Source of the DNA: Rhododendron vialii
Taxonomy: Eukaryota; Streptophyta; Magnoliopsida; Ericales; Ericaceae
Reading direction: 5' to 3'
DNA: 64,000 nt
Assembly: GCF_030253575.1 (NCBI RefSeq)
Contig: NC_080557.1
Location: forward strand, 2,599,001-2,663,000
Shown: positions 12,349 through 23,109 of the stretch, piece by piece
Numbering within the stretch: position 1 is the stretch's first letter
How the letters are laid out: each line of letters starts with the position of its first letter
Notes under the pieces: generated by a model
Told to the model about the DNA's origin: nothing
Database searches by the model: none
The model's input: the letters and a program-made list of their open reading frames with translations, nothing else
Program-made: the position numbers and the translations under genes

Positions 12349-15300
12349 TTCAGCTCTCTCTCTCTCTCTCTGCATGTCAGAATGTTGGTCTCTTCTGTTT
12401 TTCATTTTTTCCCTCATGGTCGGTGGAAAGAAGCGTTGACCTAGTGCATGGCTCCGTGTTTTGGAAAATGACTTGTTGAAGTTTTACTACCTAAGTTTTT
12501 TATGAACCCATTTGGTGTGACTTTTTTTCCTGAAAAATATTTGCACTTTGGCATATCCAACCATCTAATGAGTTATGAAGCTATTAGTACCATCAGAAAG
12601 TGTTACACTTTATCCACAGGTTATGAAAACTTTAGTCACTTTTGGAGCTCCAGAAAATATCTTGTTTGATGGGAAGCCCCATTTGGGAACTGACAGATTG
12701 GTTCCACTATTACGCAACTTTCGGCAGTATCTGCAAAGATTGGGGGTGAGGCACAGTTTTCTTCCCAGAGTGCCCTAGACACAGAAACACATAGTTTCAA
12801 ACTTCTTTATGAAAATTTATTCCAATACTTGTTTCTATTATTCTAATATGTTTTCTCATGTTATGTGCTTAGGTGGATATTAGGTTTGGGACAAGGGTAG
12901 ATGACTTGCTTGTGGAGAATGGAAATGTTGTGGGGGTCGAAGTTTGTGACTCGAGAAGCAACTTGAAGTTTAATAGCCAGAAGTTGGGATGTGATGCAGC
13001 TGTACTAGCAGTTGGACATTCTGCCCGTGATATATATCAAATGCTTCTCTCTCATGATACGATCCTGGTTCCTAAAGAATTTGCTGTTCGTTTCTCTGTT
13101 AATATTCGTGTCATCTTTGCGTCATGCATTTATTATTTTTCTCTCATATCATGACATCTGCATTCATTTCTGAGTCAACACGGAAAAACAGAACTACGCA
13201 CCATGTGGCCGGACCACTCTATGTCTCGATCTCTTTGTGTGTGGGCATGTGATTGTAATTGTACACAGGTGCGTCGACGGGTGCCACTTGTGTGTATCTA
13301 TTAACATGTGCATGTGGTTCATGCCACAGTTCAAGATTAATGGAGTAACAGTTTACTGTTTCCTATTCTATTGTGATCATAGTATGATAGAATCGATATC
13401 ACCTCCTTCATCATCAACCACCGGATGGTATCAAGACAAGCAGGCTTGATCATATCCCAAAGAGCCCAACCATTACCTCCTTCAGTTTTTAGAAACTCGA
13501 CATGATACCAATTCATTAGAGGCAATTACAGCATTATCAAGAGTACGTTGAAACAGAAATCTAAAACCAGAAGGATTTTCATCATTTTTGACAACTGTAA
13601 CACATTTTCCATTTTAAGCAATTTTTTTTTTTGGTAGCTTCTTTTTTGGCTCTTATGATCCCGGCTAATGTAGATATTACCCAACCCCTGCTCCCACAAG
13701 GAAAGAAGAGGGAAGGGCTGTGGAACCAGCTTGGTGAGTGGCTTGGTGAGGAATGTTTATTGTACCTGAAGTAAAAAAATTGAGGGGAAGGCATTTAAAT
13801 GGTAACAGAGTAAAGAACGTCAAATGAGCAGGGTAGAATTCTGTTTGCTATGCATGTAGGGCTCTTCTTCCATAGTTCCATATCAGTTAAGACATTGGCT
13901 CTGTGCACTTTGGTTTTATCAAGATGCTAGTATTATCCTCAATTATTTGTGGAAAGTTGTTACAAGTGCTCTATTTTACATTTTTGTAGTTTGGATATGT
14001 GGGGATTGATATTTTCTCTAAGTCTGTCAGTTATGTTCTTATTATTGTTACTTCTTTTTTCTTTTAGTATTGACTTACGTGACTTAACAGGTTGGTTTGC
14101 GTATTGAGCATCCTCAAGAACTAATAAACGGCATACAGGTTGGTTCAAGTTTTAGAGAACGTGTTCATGTCAACTCTATTATACCCTAATTTTCAAGGAG
14201 GCAAAACAAAGGGAAAATGGGAACAAAATTTAACATAGCCTGCCGAGTATACCTTCAGAGAAGATTTAAGAGTAATGAAGTAGTTACCCAGCATAGAGAA
14301 AAGACAATTATTTGTTGAATTTGATGTTTTAGTGACGATTCAGACTGTTTTTTACGGAGCATTAGACAATACCTATTAACGAGTACTTACCAAAAAAAAA
14401 AAACCTATTAACGTGCAGTATGCTGAATTGGCTGTTGAAGTCCGCAGTGGGCGTGGGAGAATACCCGTTGCTGATTACAAAGTAGGCAAGTATATTAGTG
14501 GAGACGATGCTGATGAACACTTTGATTCTGGACCTATGAAGCGTAGTTGTTATTCCTTCTGCATGTGTCCTGGTGGGCAGGTAATCTCCTTATGATATTC
14601 CTGCTAGTAACTGTGACAAACCTCTTAGTTTTTCTTACTTGATTTTACTGGCACCTATGTTTCCATTTTTCCTTACCTCACTGTATTTGATGATCGTTTT
14701 TTACTTGACGCACCAGAAATGCATGATTACATTCATTTAGGATCACATCATCGGAAATATGTACATTCTATTCCAGTAACTTATTTAGCATCTACTTACC
14801 CAAAAAAACTTATTTAGCATCCTTCCAAAAACCAATTGGAAGGATGAGAAATAATCTATCAAACACTGGCATATTTGGGTAATCGGTTTAGAGATGCTTT
14901 CATAATTGAAATGCCAAGAATATTACAGGCTAGATTTGGAACAGGATTTTGTTTATTTTCCACTGAACGGCCAAAACATTTCTCTGAAACTGTAATGGAA
15001 CAGTAGCGGAGTGTGACTTCCCGTGTTTCCACCCAAAATACTCTGAAACATATGGAACACTTGTAAACATGCCAAAGCATTGACTTGTTTTGAAACCTAT
15101 TGGAAAAATCCAACAATGACAGTTTCAGATGGAGTATTTCCAAAGTCAATTGACATTTCTCTTGTGCATCTGAAACTTTCCTCATCCTTGATATTCCTAA
15201 CCAACTGAAGCAATATTCCGTAACCCAGTTTTGATCCTTGGCCATGTGATAGATAATTCGGTGTGTGGAGAGGATGGAAATCTTCATTCCTGAGTTCATG

Positions 15301-16604
15301 TGTATGGGATCTAACAGGACACTTGCAGGTTGTTCTCACTACTACAAATACGTCAGAACTATGTATCAATGGCATGTCATTCTCTCGACGTGCGTCTAAG
15401 TGGGCAAATGCAGCCCTCGTTGTTACCGTCTCATCTAAGGATTTTGAGTCTCTAAATTTCCATGGACCTGTAGCAGGAGTTGAATTTCAGGTAGTTTTGG
15501 TGTTCTATATTCATCTTCACTTGGTTTGTTTCATTATTTTTTTGCAAATCTTAACCCAACTGTTCGGTTAAAGCTATCTTCCTGCTCAATCAAATGTCTT
15601 TTGGCCGTGGAATTTGTTTGTTTACATGCTATGAGTCTATTACAGTTTTATTTCATGGAAAGCAGTTCCTTCATTTTTTCCTTGTCATACCCCTTTAAAC
15701 TTTAGTTTGAACCTCTGCCACCATTATCCAGAGAGAATTTGAGAGAAGAGCGGCTACAATGGGAGGGGGCAATTTTCAGGTGCCTGTGCAAACAGTTACT
15801 GATTTTCTGGAAAACAAGTTGTCGGGTAAAGCATTTTTTTCTTTCCTAATACCTAATTTCTTACTTTCAAATCTGTATCTAAACTAAATTGCCTTGGATG
15901 CTCAGGAGCATCTATACCACCCTCGAGTTATCGACTGGGAGTTAAGGCAGCCAGCCTCCATGAATTGTTTCCAAGTTATATAACGGAGGCTTTACAAAGT
16001 TCAATCTTGACGTTTGAGAATGAGGTTTTCTTTTAATCTTCATTTGCTTTATTTTAAATGCACGAGATTCATAGTTCAAACTACCATTTCCCCCTCTAAA
16101 AATTGGAATTTCAGTTACCAGGATTCATCTCCAGCAATGCTCTTCTTCATGGGGTAGAGGTAACCCCTTTCAGTTTTGCGGCTTTTCATCCTTGTTTTCT
16201 ACTTCCATTTTTGGCTTCCTATTTAGATAGCGTTTATTCAATTCAGGACGGTATTATCTGGCCCTTGTTTCTGGATCTGCCGTTCCATTTTCCAGTGTCG
16301 ACGAATCATAGTACTTTTTTCCTTATGAATGACTGAGCATTTTAGAATACTTCCCTTTTTCTTTTCCCAGACAAGAACCAGTTCTCCTGTCAAAATTCCC
16401 CGCAGCGCTGAGACATACGAGTGCACATCATTAAAAGGACTCTACCCAATTGGAGAAGGAGCAGGTTATGCAGGTGGGATTGTGAGCGCTGCTGTTGATG
16501 GGATGTATGCTGGTTTTGCTTTGGCAAAAAGTCTAGACCTCTACCGGGGCAGCATAGAGTCAGTTTTCGGCAAGGCTAAGAGTTCTGGATTCACAAGTTA
16601 CTAA
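7896..16604 (+). CDS. PDE327: chloroplast-type FAD-dependent oxidoreductase, 13 exons, 705 aa
   Basis: Exons: 7896-8234, 10126-10188, 10467-10907, 11912-11983, 12620-12745, 12873-13085, 14091-14138, 14419-14580, 15329-15490, 15732-15825, 15906-16024, 16115-16159, 16371-16604. All join in frame at GT-AG borders. Residues 1 to about 45 are rich in Ser, Pro and Lys with few acids, as in a plastid transit peptide. The dinucleotide-binding GSGPSG sits at residues 227-232 after a VVVV strand. GGAGTWSDGKL opens exon 4, CMCPGG lies at 482-487, and a C-terminal FAD motif (GEGAGYAGGI) at 656-665. This pattern is that of the COG2509 FAD dehydrogenase family, and Arabidopsis At4g30720 (PDE327, pigment-defective mutant) is the relative I recognise. 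Substrate unknown. A second, broken copy lies at 30362-34282. Exon 6 uses a weak donor (gttcgt), chosen because it keeps the conserved FAVGLRIEHP join. Confidence 0.93.
11594..11699. mobile_element. short LTR-like insert in PDE327 intron 3
   Basis: The segment begins TGTTAAC and ends CCTAACA and contains CCCGATGTGGGAC, the complement of the GTCCCACATCGGG signature often seen in TRIM-type or Copia LTRs. The surrounding stretch of about 200 bp (about 11497-11715) is missing from the equivalent intron of the duplicated copy near 30150. No clean target duplication was found. Confidence 0.4.
12319..12348. repeat. 30-base poly-C run followed by CT repeat
   Basis: A homopolymer of about 30 C followed by a (CT)n tract lies in PDE327 intron 4. 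The paralogous intron has only a short C run but an expanded CT tract. Its exact length may be affected by sequencing or assembly error. Confidence 0.85.
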
Positions 16605-16849
16605 TGGATTTCGGCCATTTCATTCTTGTATGTAGTTGGCATAGATTTTTGGTTGCCGATTTTTTTTTTTTTCAATTGAGAAATTTTGCATTCCGTTCAT
16701 AATTTGTATCAGCAACCTGTAAAAGGGATTGTTATAAAAAAATGCCTCTCAATTTTTATCTTTTTATTTTATTGTGTCATCAAATGGCTCTTCTTATAAT
16801 GTCAACAAGTGTATGAGTCATCGCTAGACATAGTAGAAATCTAAGATAA

Positions 16850-16995
16850 AAGAGTTGGCCTGATGATTTAAGGAGCAGGACAGTAACCCTTCCCTCCTAG
16901 GACAGACCCCATGCTAGTGGATGGTGGGATTAGACCCAAAGATTAATCAAAGTACGCATAAGTTGGTCCAGATATTTAAATTGTTAAAAAAGAAA
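16850..16995 (+). mobile_element. SINE-like element 3' of PDE327
   Basis: The sequence has the form GTTGGCCTGATG..., GGTGGGATTAG..., AAGTTGGTCCAGA..., then an A-rich end, as in Au-type plant SINEs. The paralogous copy is at about 34612-34735, so the insertion predates the duplication. Further 3' fragments occur near 18715-18787, 35155-35228 and 35345-35435. Confidence 0.5.
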
Positions 16996-17131
16996 TATGA
17001 GATAAAGTAGTCTTGTGTCCTCAACCGTTGGAAGGGAATACCATGATCTCCCATAGGACGGACGTACTGAAAATTTTCTTTCTTGTTTTGGTCTGTTCTT
17101 TTCTTGTTTGTGCTGGATGTGTAATGTTATG

Positions 17132-17802
17132 TAGGGGTGAGCATGGTCCGAATTGGTTCGGTTTCATACTAAACTAAGAATCAAACTAATACTTACGGAT
17201 TATGAATTTGGAAAACTAAACCAACCACAAAAGGCATAAAACCAAATCAATCAAAATCATTAAAATACGGTTCGGTTTCTATTTTAAATCATGATTTGCT
17301 TTGGACTAAGCTATTGTCTTCAACAAAAATTTAAAGTACTTAACATTATGAAGATAAATTAAAAAATACATATATTTAAACCAATTCCATTCAAATTATT
17401 AAAACACACTAATATCAACCAATTAATTAAGAGTAGGATCCCAAAAATTGCCTCAAGTCTTAAACTAAGAAAATAAAATGCTAGTAAGTCACTAAAATGA
17501 ACCAACTAAGAATACCAACTACTAAACATCTTAAGAAAGCTTAACCAAATATAAGGCCAAAAATAATTCCTAAAACTATTGAATTGAAATGAGGCAGCAA
17601 AATGGCAGTAATAGAAGTATCGTAGAAACCAACTTGTGATATCACTCCACATCAAGGTTCATATATCACTCCACATCAAGGTTCATATCATTATCTTGGC
17701 AGTGAAGGAAAATTAAATATTGCGGTGGATTTAATTGGATCAATAAATTAAGAAAGTAGTTGACTAAAGCTCTCATATTTATTGGGCGGATCATAATTAA
17801 TT

Positions 17803-17837
<35 letters not shown>

Positions 17838-18034
17838 TATACTATTCGGATTGGTTTGGAATCATAACCGTAAATGTGAATCCACAAACTAAAATATATA
17901 ACACGGTTTCTAATTTTTTTAAACCATGACCAAACCATATTACTAAAAACCCAAACCAAAACCAGAACCAAACCTTCCAGTTTGGATTGATTTGGACTGG
18001 ATTCGCGATTTGATGGGGTTTTTGCATAGCCCTA
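17132..18034. mobile_element. 903-bp non-autonomous hAT-like element
   Basis: The ends are TAGGGGTGAGCA and (complement of the right end) TAGGGCTATGCA. A perfect 8-bp target duplication ATGTTATG lies at 17124-17131 and 18035-18042, diagnostic of hAT insertion. Subterminal sequence is rich in GGTTCGGTTT-like motifs, common in hAT ends. The duplicated block (about 34857-34880) shows the uninterrupted site. No transposase frame is present. A (TA)n run lies at about 17800-17825. Confidence 0.87.
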
Positions 18035-18060
18035 ATGTTATGTGCTATATTTTCTTCTTA

Positions 18061-18497
18061 GGCTCCGTTTTTTCGATGTAAAATGTTTTCCAGTAAAATA
18101 CTTTGCTCATTTTCCATCATTAATTTGTTTGGCAAAAACAATGTAAAATATTTTTCAAAGTAAAACATTTTACCCTATATGACTGAAAATGTTTTCCTTT
18201 CAAATTGCCTGTAAGTCAATTTACGCCGGCCTTCTCTCTCACTTTCTTCACCCCTACACTCCTGGAAATTAAACTCTGGAGAGGTTAGTAACCTTAAATG
18301 AAGTGCATAGGCAAAGATCATTGGATATCTTCCCTTTCCTTCCTTATACTAGTATTTATCATGCTATGATTTGTTATGGTAAATTTATTTGTTTACCAAA
18401 CATTGAAAAATACTTTACACAAAAATTATTTGTTCCAAAATCATTAACAAAAAAACAATTTATGATGTAAAATATTTTACGTCGGAACAAACGAGCC
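18061..18497. mobile_element. 437-bp Tourist/Harbinger-like MITE
   Basis: The left end GGCTCCGTTTTTTCGATGTA and the complement of the right end (GGCTCGTTTGTTCCGACGTA) are terminal inverted repeats of the GGCnCnGTTTGTT kind. TA or TAA flanks both ends. The equivalent sites at about 26300 and 34885 are empty. It is only 26 bp from the hAT element at 17132-18034. Confidence 0.72.
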
Positions 18498-18923
18498 TAA
18501 ATGAAATTTTTTTTTCATTTGCCGAAAAAGGAAAAAAAAGAAAAGTCGTTTTGGCAGAGCGGAAACCAAACACTGATGTGGTTTCTATGTTTCTTCTGTT
18601 ATGAGATTTTTCTACTATAATTTGGGATTTTGCATTTCAAGTTGTTTGCTATGCAAAACTCTTATATTATGTGGGCTCCACACACTTTCAGTGAGTGCGT
18701 GTGCAAATTTAAGGCCTGATTGTTAAACTTTAGGCTCTAGCATTAATTAAGGCGTCGCTATCTGGTGTGAAAACCTAGTTATCAAAAGAAAAAAGTGTGC
18801 AAATTGTACATGGTTATAGCGTAGTTACTACAGATTTCTCTACTTCGGGAATTTTTACAAGTTTTGAGCGTTCAAAAACCATGTTGTTAGTCAGATCTTG
18901 AGAAAATGCAATTGGTTTTAACT

Positions 18924-19075
18924 CAAACGGGTTGGCCTCGTAGTCAAGGCATGAAATTTAGGGGAATGCTCAATCTTAACGTCTCAAGTTCAAAATTTCT
19001 GTAGTGTTATCAGCTCTTTTGGGGGTTCTGTCCATACAGAGTTTTGCTTGACTTTAAATGGGGCATCCGTTGATA
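18924..19075 (+). mobile_element. tRNA-derived SINE-like element
   Basis: An A-box-like GGTTGGCCTCGTAGTCAAGG and B-box-like AGTTCAAAATT occur with the same body as the copy at 4828-4985. It continues into the third block copy near 26690-26790. Boundaries are approximate. Confidence 0.5.
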
Positions 19076-20560
19076 TACTTATCGATGTTTGGTCAAGCTG
19101 ATTTAATTTTTGATATATCTATTGATGTTGGGTCAAGCTAATTTTTTTATAGATATATACTATTCTGTGAACACTACAAAATGAACGGTTCAGATTATTA
19201 CGACAAACTATCGATGGAGCCCACACATGGAGGGGTGCAAATCCCACGTTTGCACCTCCTCCGTAAACAAGTTAATCTCTTATGGGAAGAAACATATATA
19301 TGTATTTAATGTGAACGATAACATCCTTACAAACCAAGTCTGATCTAAGAGAATTCTTTCATTATTTTATGTTGAAAAACCACATAAGGTAATCCCCAGG
19401 ATCGGCCTGGTAGTCTTGTCTTTGGTCTTAGGTCTAATTTTTTTGTCTATCAACTTCCGGGGTCACCTCACATCTCGTAAGCATGGAAAGTGCTGTGGGA
19501 GGGACTGTAAAGATTATTCCGAGGTGCATGCAAACTGGATCAGAACACCCTATATTACCAAGAAAACAAAAACAACTGCATATGGTCGTCAATGATACGA
19601 GAAAATTCAAGAATGCTTTGTAATTAAGAGACGTACAACACGCATAAACAAAATGGATGTGTAGTTGGAATCGTGTCATCGTGATGGTGAAGTTAGAAAC
19701 GAGAACAATGACGGATTAGTAGAGAGTTGTTGCAAATTGATGTTTAAGATTAGTTGGGTGAGAATTGATTGAGATGTTTTGATCACATCCAAAGGCCATC
19801 ATTAACTAAAAATGATGAGATTTGCATTAATGAAAGTCTCGGGTTATCTTGCGCGCACCTTGGACAATTTCTCTCACCGTCATTTCATACGCTTACGCGT
19901 GGAGGTGAGGTGACCCCAAGAGTTGTTAGCAGAGAGAATCAAACCTTAGACCTTAGGATGAACCAAACACCTAACTCTCAGGCCAATTAGACCACTTGAT
20001 CAACCCCTTAAGATTATATTAATATAATATGTTATGGTAAAAATGTGGTAAAAAGATACGAGGGTCCGTTTCTTTGATAGATTAATGGACAAATAGTAAA
20101 GAGCTATATAATCTCGTGCAATATACAGCCTCATGTGACCAATAGTGATGTGATTTATAATATCACACACACTCCATATGCTATATCATATATCTGACAG
20201 ACATTTAATCTATTTTGTAAAGAAATTGACCAAATATTGGTTCTGTGGCTTGCCTTGGAAATATAATCTAATCTGATGTTTATATCTCATTAACAAAACA
20301 AGTTCTGAATTTACTGAATTCAAAACTACACAACTCTTGACAGAGTGGAGTATATAGTAACAAAAAATTCATACAACCGACCTCAATTAAGTGAATTTTA
20401 TTTAGTTTCGTACATTTTTGATACCTAAACATCATTTGAGATGATTTTTCCTATCAAAATAATCAAAACCCACTTGACAACTTGTAATTTGGAACATCAT
20501 GACATGCGTTGAGCCACCATAGGGCTCTTTCAAAGAAAAAAAAAAGAAAGGCTTTTCAAA
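19076..20560. other. non-coding part of duplicated block, no gene recognised
   Basis: This stretch aligns with about 35640-37850. It contains a possible half copy of the foldback family found at 27403-27828 (about 19080-19290) and SINE-like sequence near 19395-19500. The frame around 19500-19760 is broken relative to the 64-codon frame in copy 2 (36370-36564), so I do not call a gene in either. Confidence 0.5.
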
Positions 20561-20570
20561 GAAAAAGAAA

Positions 20571-21778
20571 GGGCAAATTATATTTTGCCCCCTCTAACAA
20601 TTACCCGGTTACACTATGCCCCCTCTAACTATTTTTTTTGGCACTTAACTACCTTTAACTACCAAAACCTAGTAAATAGTAGATGTTGTTAACGGTGCAA
20701 GCGAAATCCCATTTATACCCTACGACATATATGGCGATGCAATTGGGACGAAGAAATCAGCCATAATCTCAATGTACTTCCTTTTCAACCAAACTACCCA
20801 TTCCACAAATCAAGAAGAAGAATGTTTATTCCCTTACAGATCCACCTTGTAGCACCACCTATGCCATCGACTAATGCCACAACCCTTGATGGCACAGCAA
20901 GAGATGCCGCGAACACCAGCTACCGCCGATTGGGATCACAGTCATCAATTCAACGGATGTACCCATCTACGGCCTTCCCCAACGCCACCACGACCTCCCC
21001 CACCGACTGCCTCTACTACACCGTCACCCGGATTTGGCTCCTCCTTGCCTCCCTGCTCTCTCTCTCACACACACACACGCACACATAGTACCTCTGTGTT
21101 TTTATCATCCATAGAGAACCTTAAAAGAAACCCAGAAAATCAAACTGATATCTTTTAGATCTCGGGGCTGGTTGTGTGGTGGTTGTTGTCTGTGGTGTAG
21201 TGGAATTTACGGTGGTGGTAATGGTGCTAGTGGTGGTCATTGATCTTGTAATCTGCCAATAACAGAAAGGGGTGATATGGGATTGTTTTGTGGGGAAATT
21301 CGTTGTGATTTGGGGAAGAAGGGTTTGAAAAAATCATGCAGTTCTTTGTTGCTCTGACTGCATCTTTGTTCAAATGGATCTGAGAAAAATTGAAATTGGT
21401 CTTCTTGTGATTGGAAGCCGGATGAAAGGTGGGTGTCGTGGCTGCAAGAAGCGGTTGTGGTAGTGTCGGCGGCAGCGGCGGCAGCGGCGTCGCAGCCTCT
21501 GACCACCGCATGAAGATCCCACATCCCAGTCGTCCTTCATATCTATTTATGCCTTGTTTCCTCTGGTCTAGTGAGAGAGAGAGAGAGGTAGGTTTGTCTT
21601 GGAATTGGGATAGAAGATAGATGGCTAACGGAAGTAGCCTTTTCCATCCGATTCATAACAGATGGAAAACAGAAGTAGCATTTCCATTAGTTAGAGGTGG
21701 CTAAGTGCCAAAAATAAAAGTTCGAGAGGATAAAGTGTCTGCGAGATATAGTTTGAAGGGGTCAACTAAAATTTTCCC
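20571..21778. mobile_element. 1.2-kb non-autonomous Mutator-like element (possible Pack-MULE)
   Basis: A perfect 9-bp target duplication AAAAAGAAA lies at 20562-20570 and 21779-21787. The left end begins GGGCAAATTATATTTTGCCC and the complement of the right end begins GGGAAAATTTTAGTTGACCC; similarity between the arms continues for roughly 90 bp. The paralogous block at about 37845-37870 is the empty site. The interior is GC-richer and codon-like at about 20860-21060 (Ser/Thr/Pro-rich frames) and contains CA and GGC repeats, as if host sequence had been captured, but I recognise no parent gene and no transposase. Confidence 0.85.
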
Positions 21779-21787
21779 AAAAAGAAA

Positions 21788-22535
21788 TGCTAAATCACTG
21801 GGCCCCTGACCCGTGGAGTAGGCAAATCCAAAAATAAAAACCCAATAGGAGTTCAAGACTCCATTATCTTCACCAAAGACTTCTCCCTATCTCCCCCTCC
21901 TTTTCTCTTCTCCATTTATTTAACAACAGGTATACACCGGAAAACTACGGTATTGAGCTAATCAATCAGGCGGCGTAGACCGGTATATCCGAGAAAAGGC
22001 GGTTGAAACCGGAAAACTGACGGGAACATAATTGGAACTACCGAGTAGTGCTAATTTGAGTCCCAAAAGGTACGTAAGGTGTTCACAACCTTGGTTTCAT
22101 GTAAGGGTTCTCTGATATTATTCCAGTTGATTTCATTTAAAATTTTAGTTTCTTGTCTTGGACCTTTCTCTATTTGTGTGTGTTTGGCATGCCTTTATGC
22201 TTAGGTATTTTTCATAAAATGAAAATTAGCCTTCAGTAATCTTTTGAAGTTTATAGACGATATTTGATGATAAAAAATGAATTTGTCTAGACGAATGGAA
22301 TAAAGAAAAGAAAATGGATGGTAAAATATTATTTCGCGTTCCTTTTTCAAATTCATCCCCTCATCACGAATCAACAAAGTAAAAAGATAGGGAAAAAAAA
22401 AAAAAAAACTTCACAAAATATGAAAACACGATTAAGGATAAGGCTTTGTTTGTAAAACAATTTTGCAAAAAATAAAATTTGGTTTTTATTTTTCAGTATT
22501 TGGTTGATAGTTGTACCATGATATAGGTATGTATG
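21788..22535. other. spacer, no gene recognised
   Basis: AT-rich sequence without a supported coding region. It holds the end of the duplicated block to about 21800, an A homopolymer at about 22390-22408, and a possible GGCTTTGTTTG MITE end at about 22441. Confidence 0.5.
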
Positions 22536-22539
22536 TATA

Positions 22540-22762
22540 TATAGTCCCTTACGAAAAGACGTGCAATTTTGATACCAAAAAATAAAATACTTCTACACAT
22601 AATTATTCAAATTTCTTTGCACCCCATTAAAGAACTCATGAAGTACTTTATTTTTTTATGTAAAGAATTTTAAAAAATGATAATTGGAAGTACTTTATTT
22701 TTTTATTCGAAAATTGCATGACTTTTCGCAAGGAATGAGCAATTTGGGACGGAGGGAGTACA
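22540..22762. mobile_element. Stowaway-like MITE upstream of BAHD gene
   Basis: The right end GGGACGGAGGGAGTA is the canonical Stowaway terminus. The inner parts of both arms share CGAAAAG and GCAATTTT motifs in inverted orientation near 22553 and 22710. The left terminus is less well preserved. It lies about 350 bp before the BAHD start codon. Confidence 0.6.
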
Positions 22763-23109
22763 AAATTTTGTCATCTTTGATATATAAGAAAGTACAGGGT
22801 TAGGTGTGGATGGGATTAGGACTGTGAGAGAGCTCAATAAAGTGATGGAATTATTAGTCAAGCAAGCAAGCGAAGCGAAGTTCGGAAAACAACTTACCAC
22901 ATTTTCAAACAAAAAACATTTTCAATCATATCAAGTAAAATGTTTTACCTGATAAAATATTTTTCTATCTTTTGCACAATCAAATACTAAAAAATAAGTA
23001 CAGTAAAATATTCTACAAATTTTGGAAAAAACAAACGCAAAAATGAGTTTATTTTTGCATTTTAGTCCCAACTTATCGAGAACTTAAAATTCTTCTCCCT
23101 CTCTCTAGA

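Larger units (their letters stand above)
10944..21800 (+). repeat. segmental duplication, copy 1
   Basis: From PDE327 intron 3 through the 3' flank, this block aligns in order with 29626-37890. The match starts near TTGTTCCGTATT in both copies and ends in ATGCTAAATCA / ATGCCAAATCA-type sequence. Copy 1 contains three insertions absent from copy 2 (17132-18034, 18061-18497, 20571-21778). Between the two copies lie the live BAHD gene, a third fragment of the block (26284-26790) and the CML gene. Confidence 0.88.

Noticed and set aside
20822-21620. Ser/Thr/Pro-rich and Gly-rich frames around 21 kb
   Set aside because: They lie inside the MULE-like element and depend on CA and GGC repeats; no parent gene was recognised, so only a possible capture is noted.
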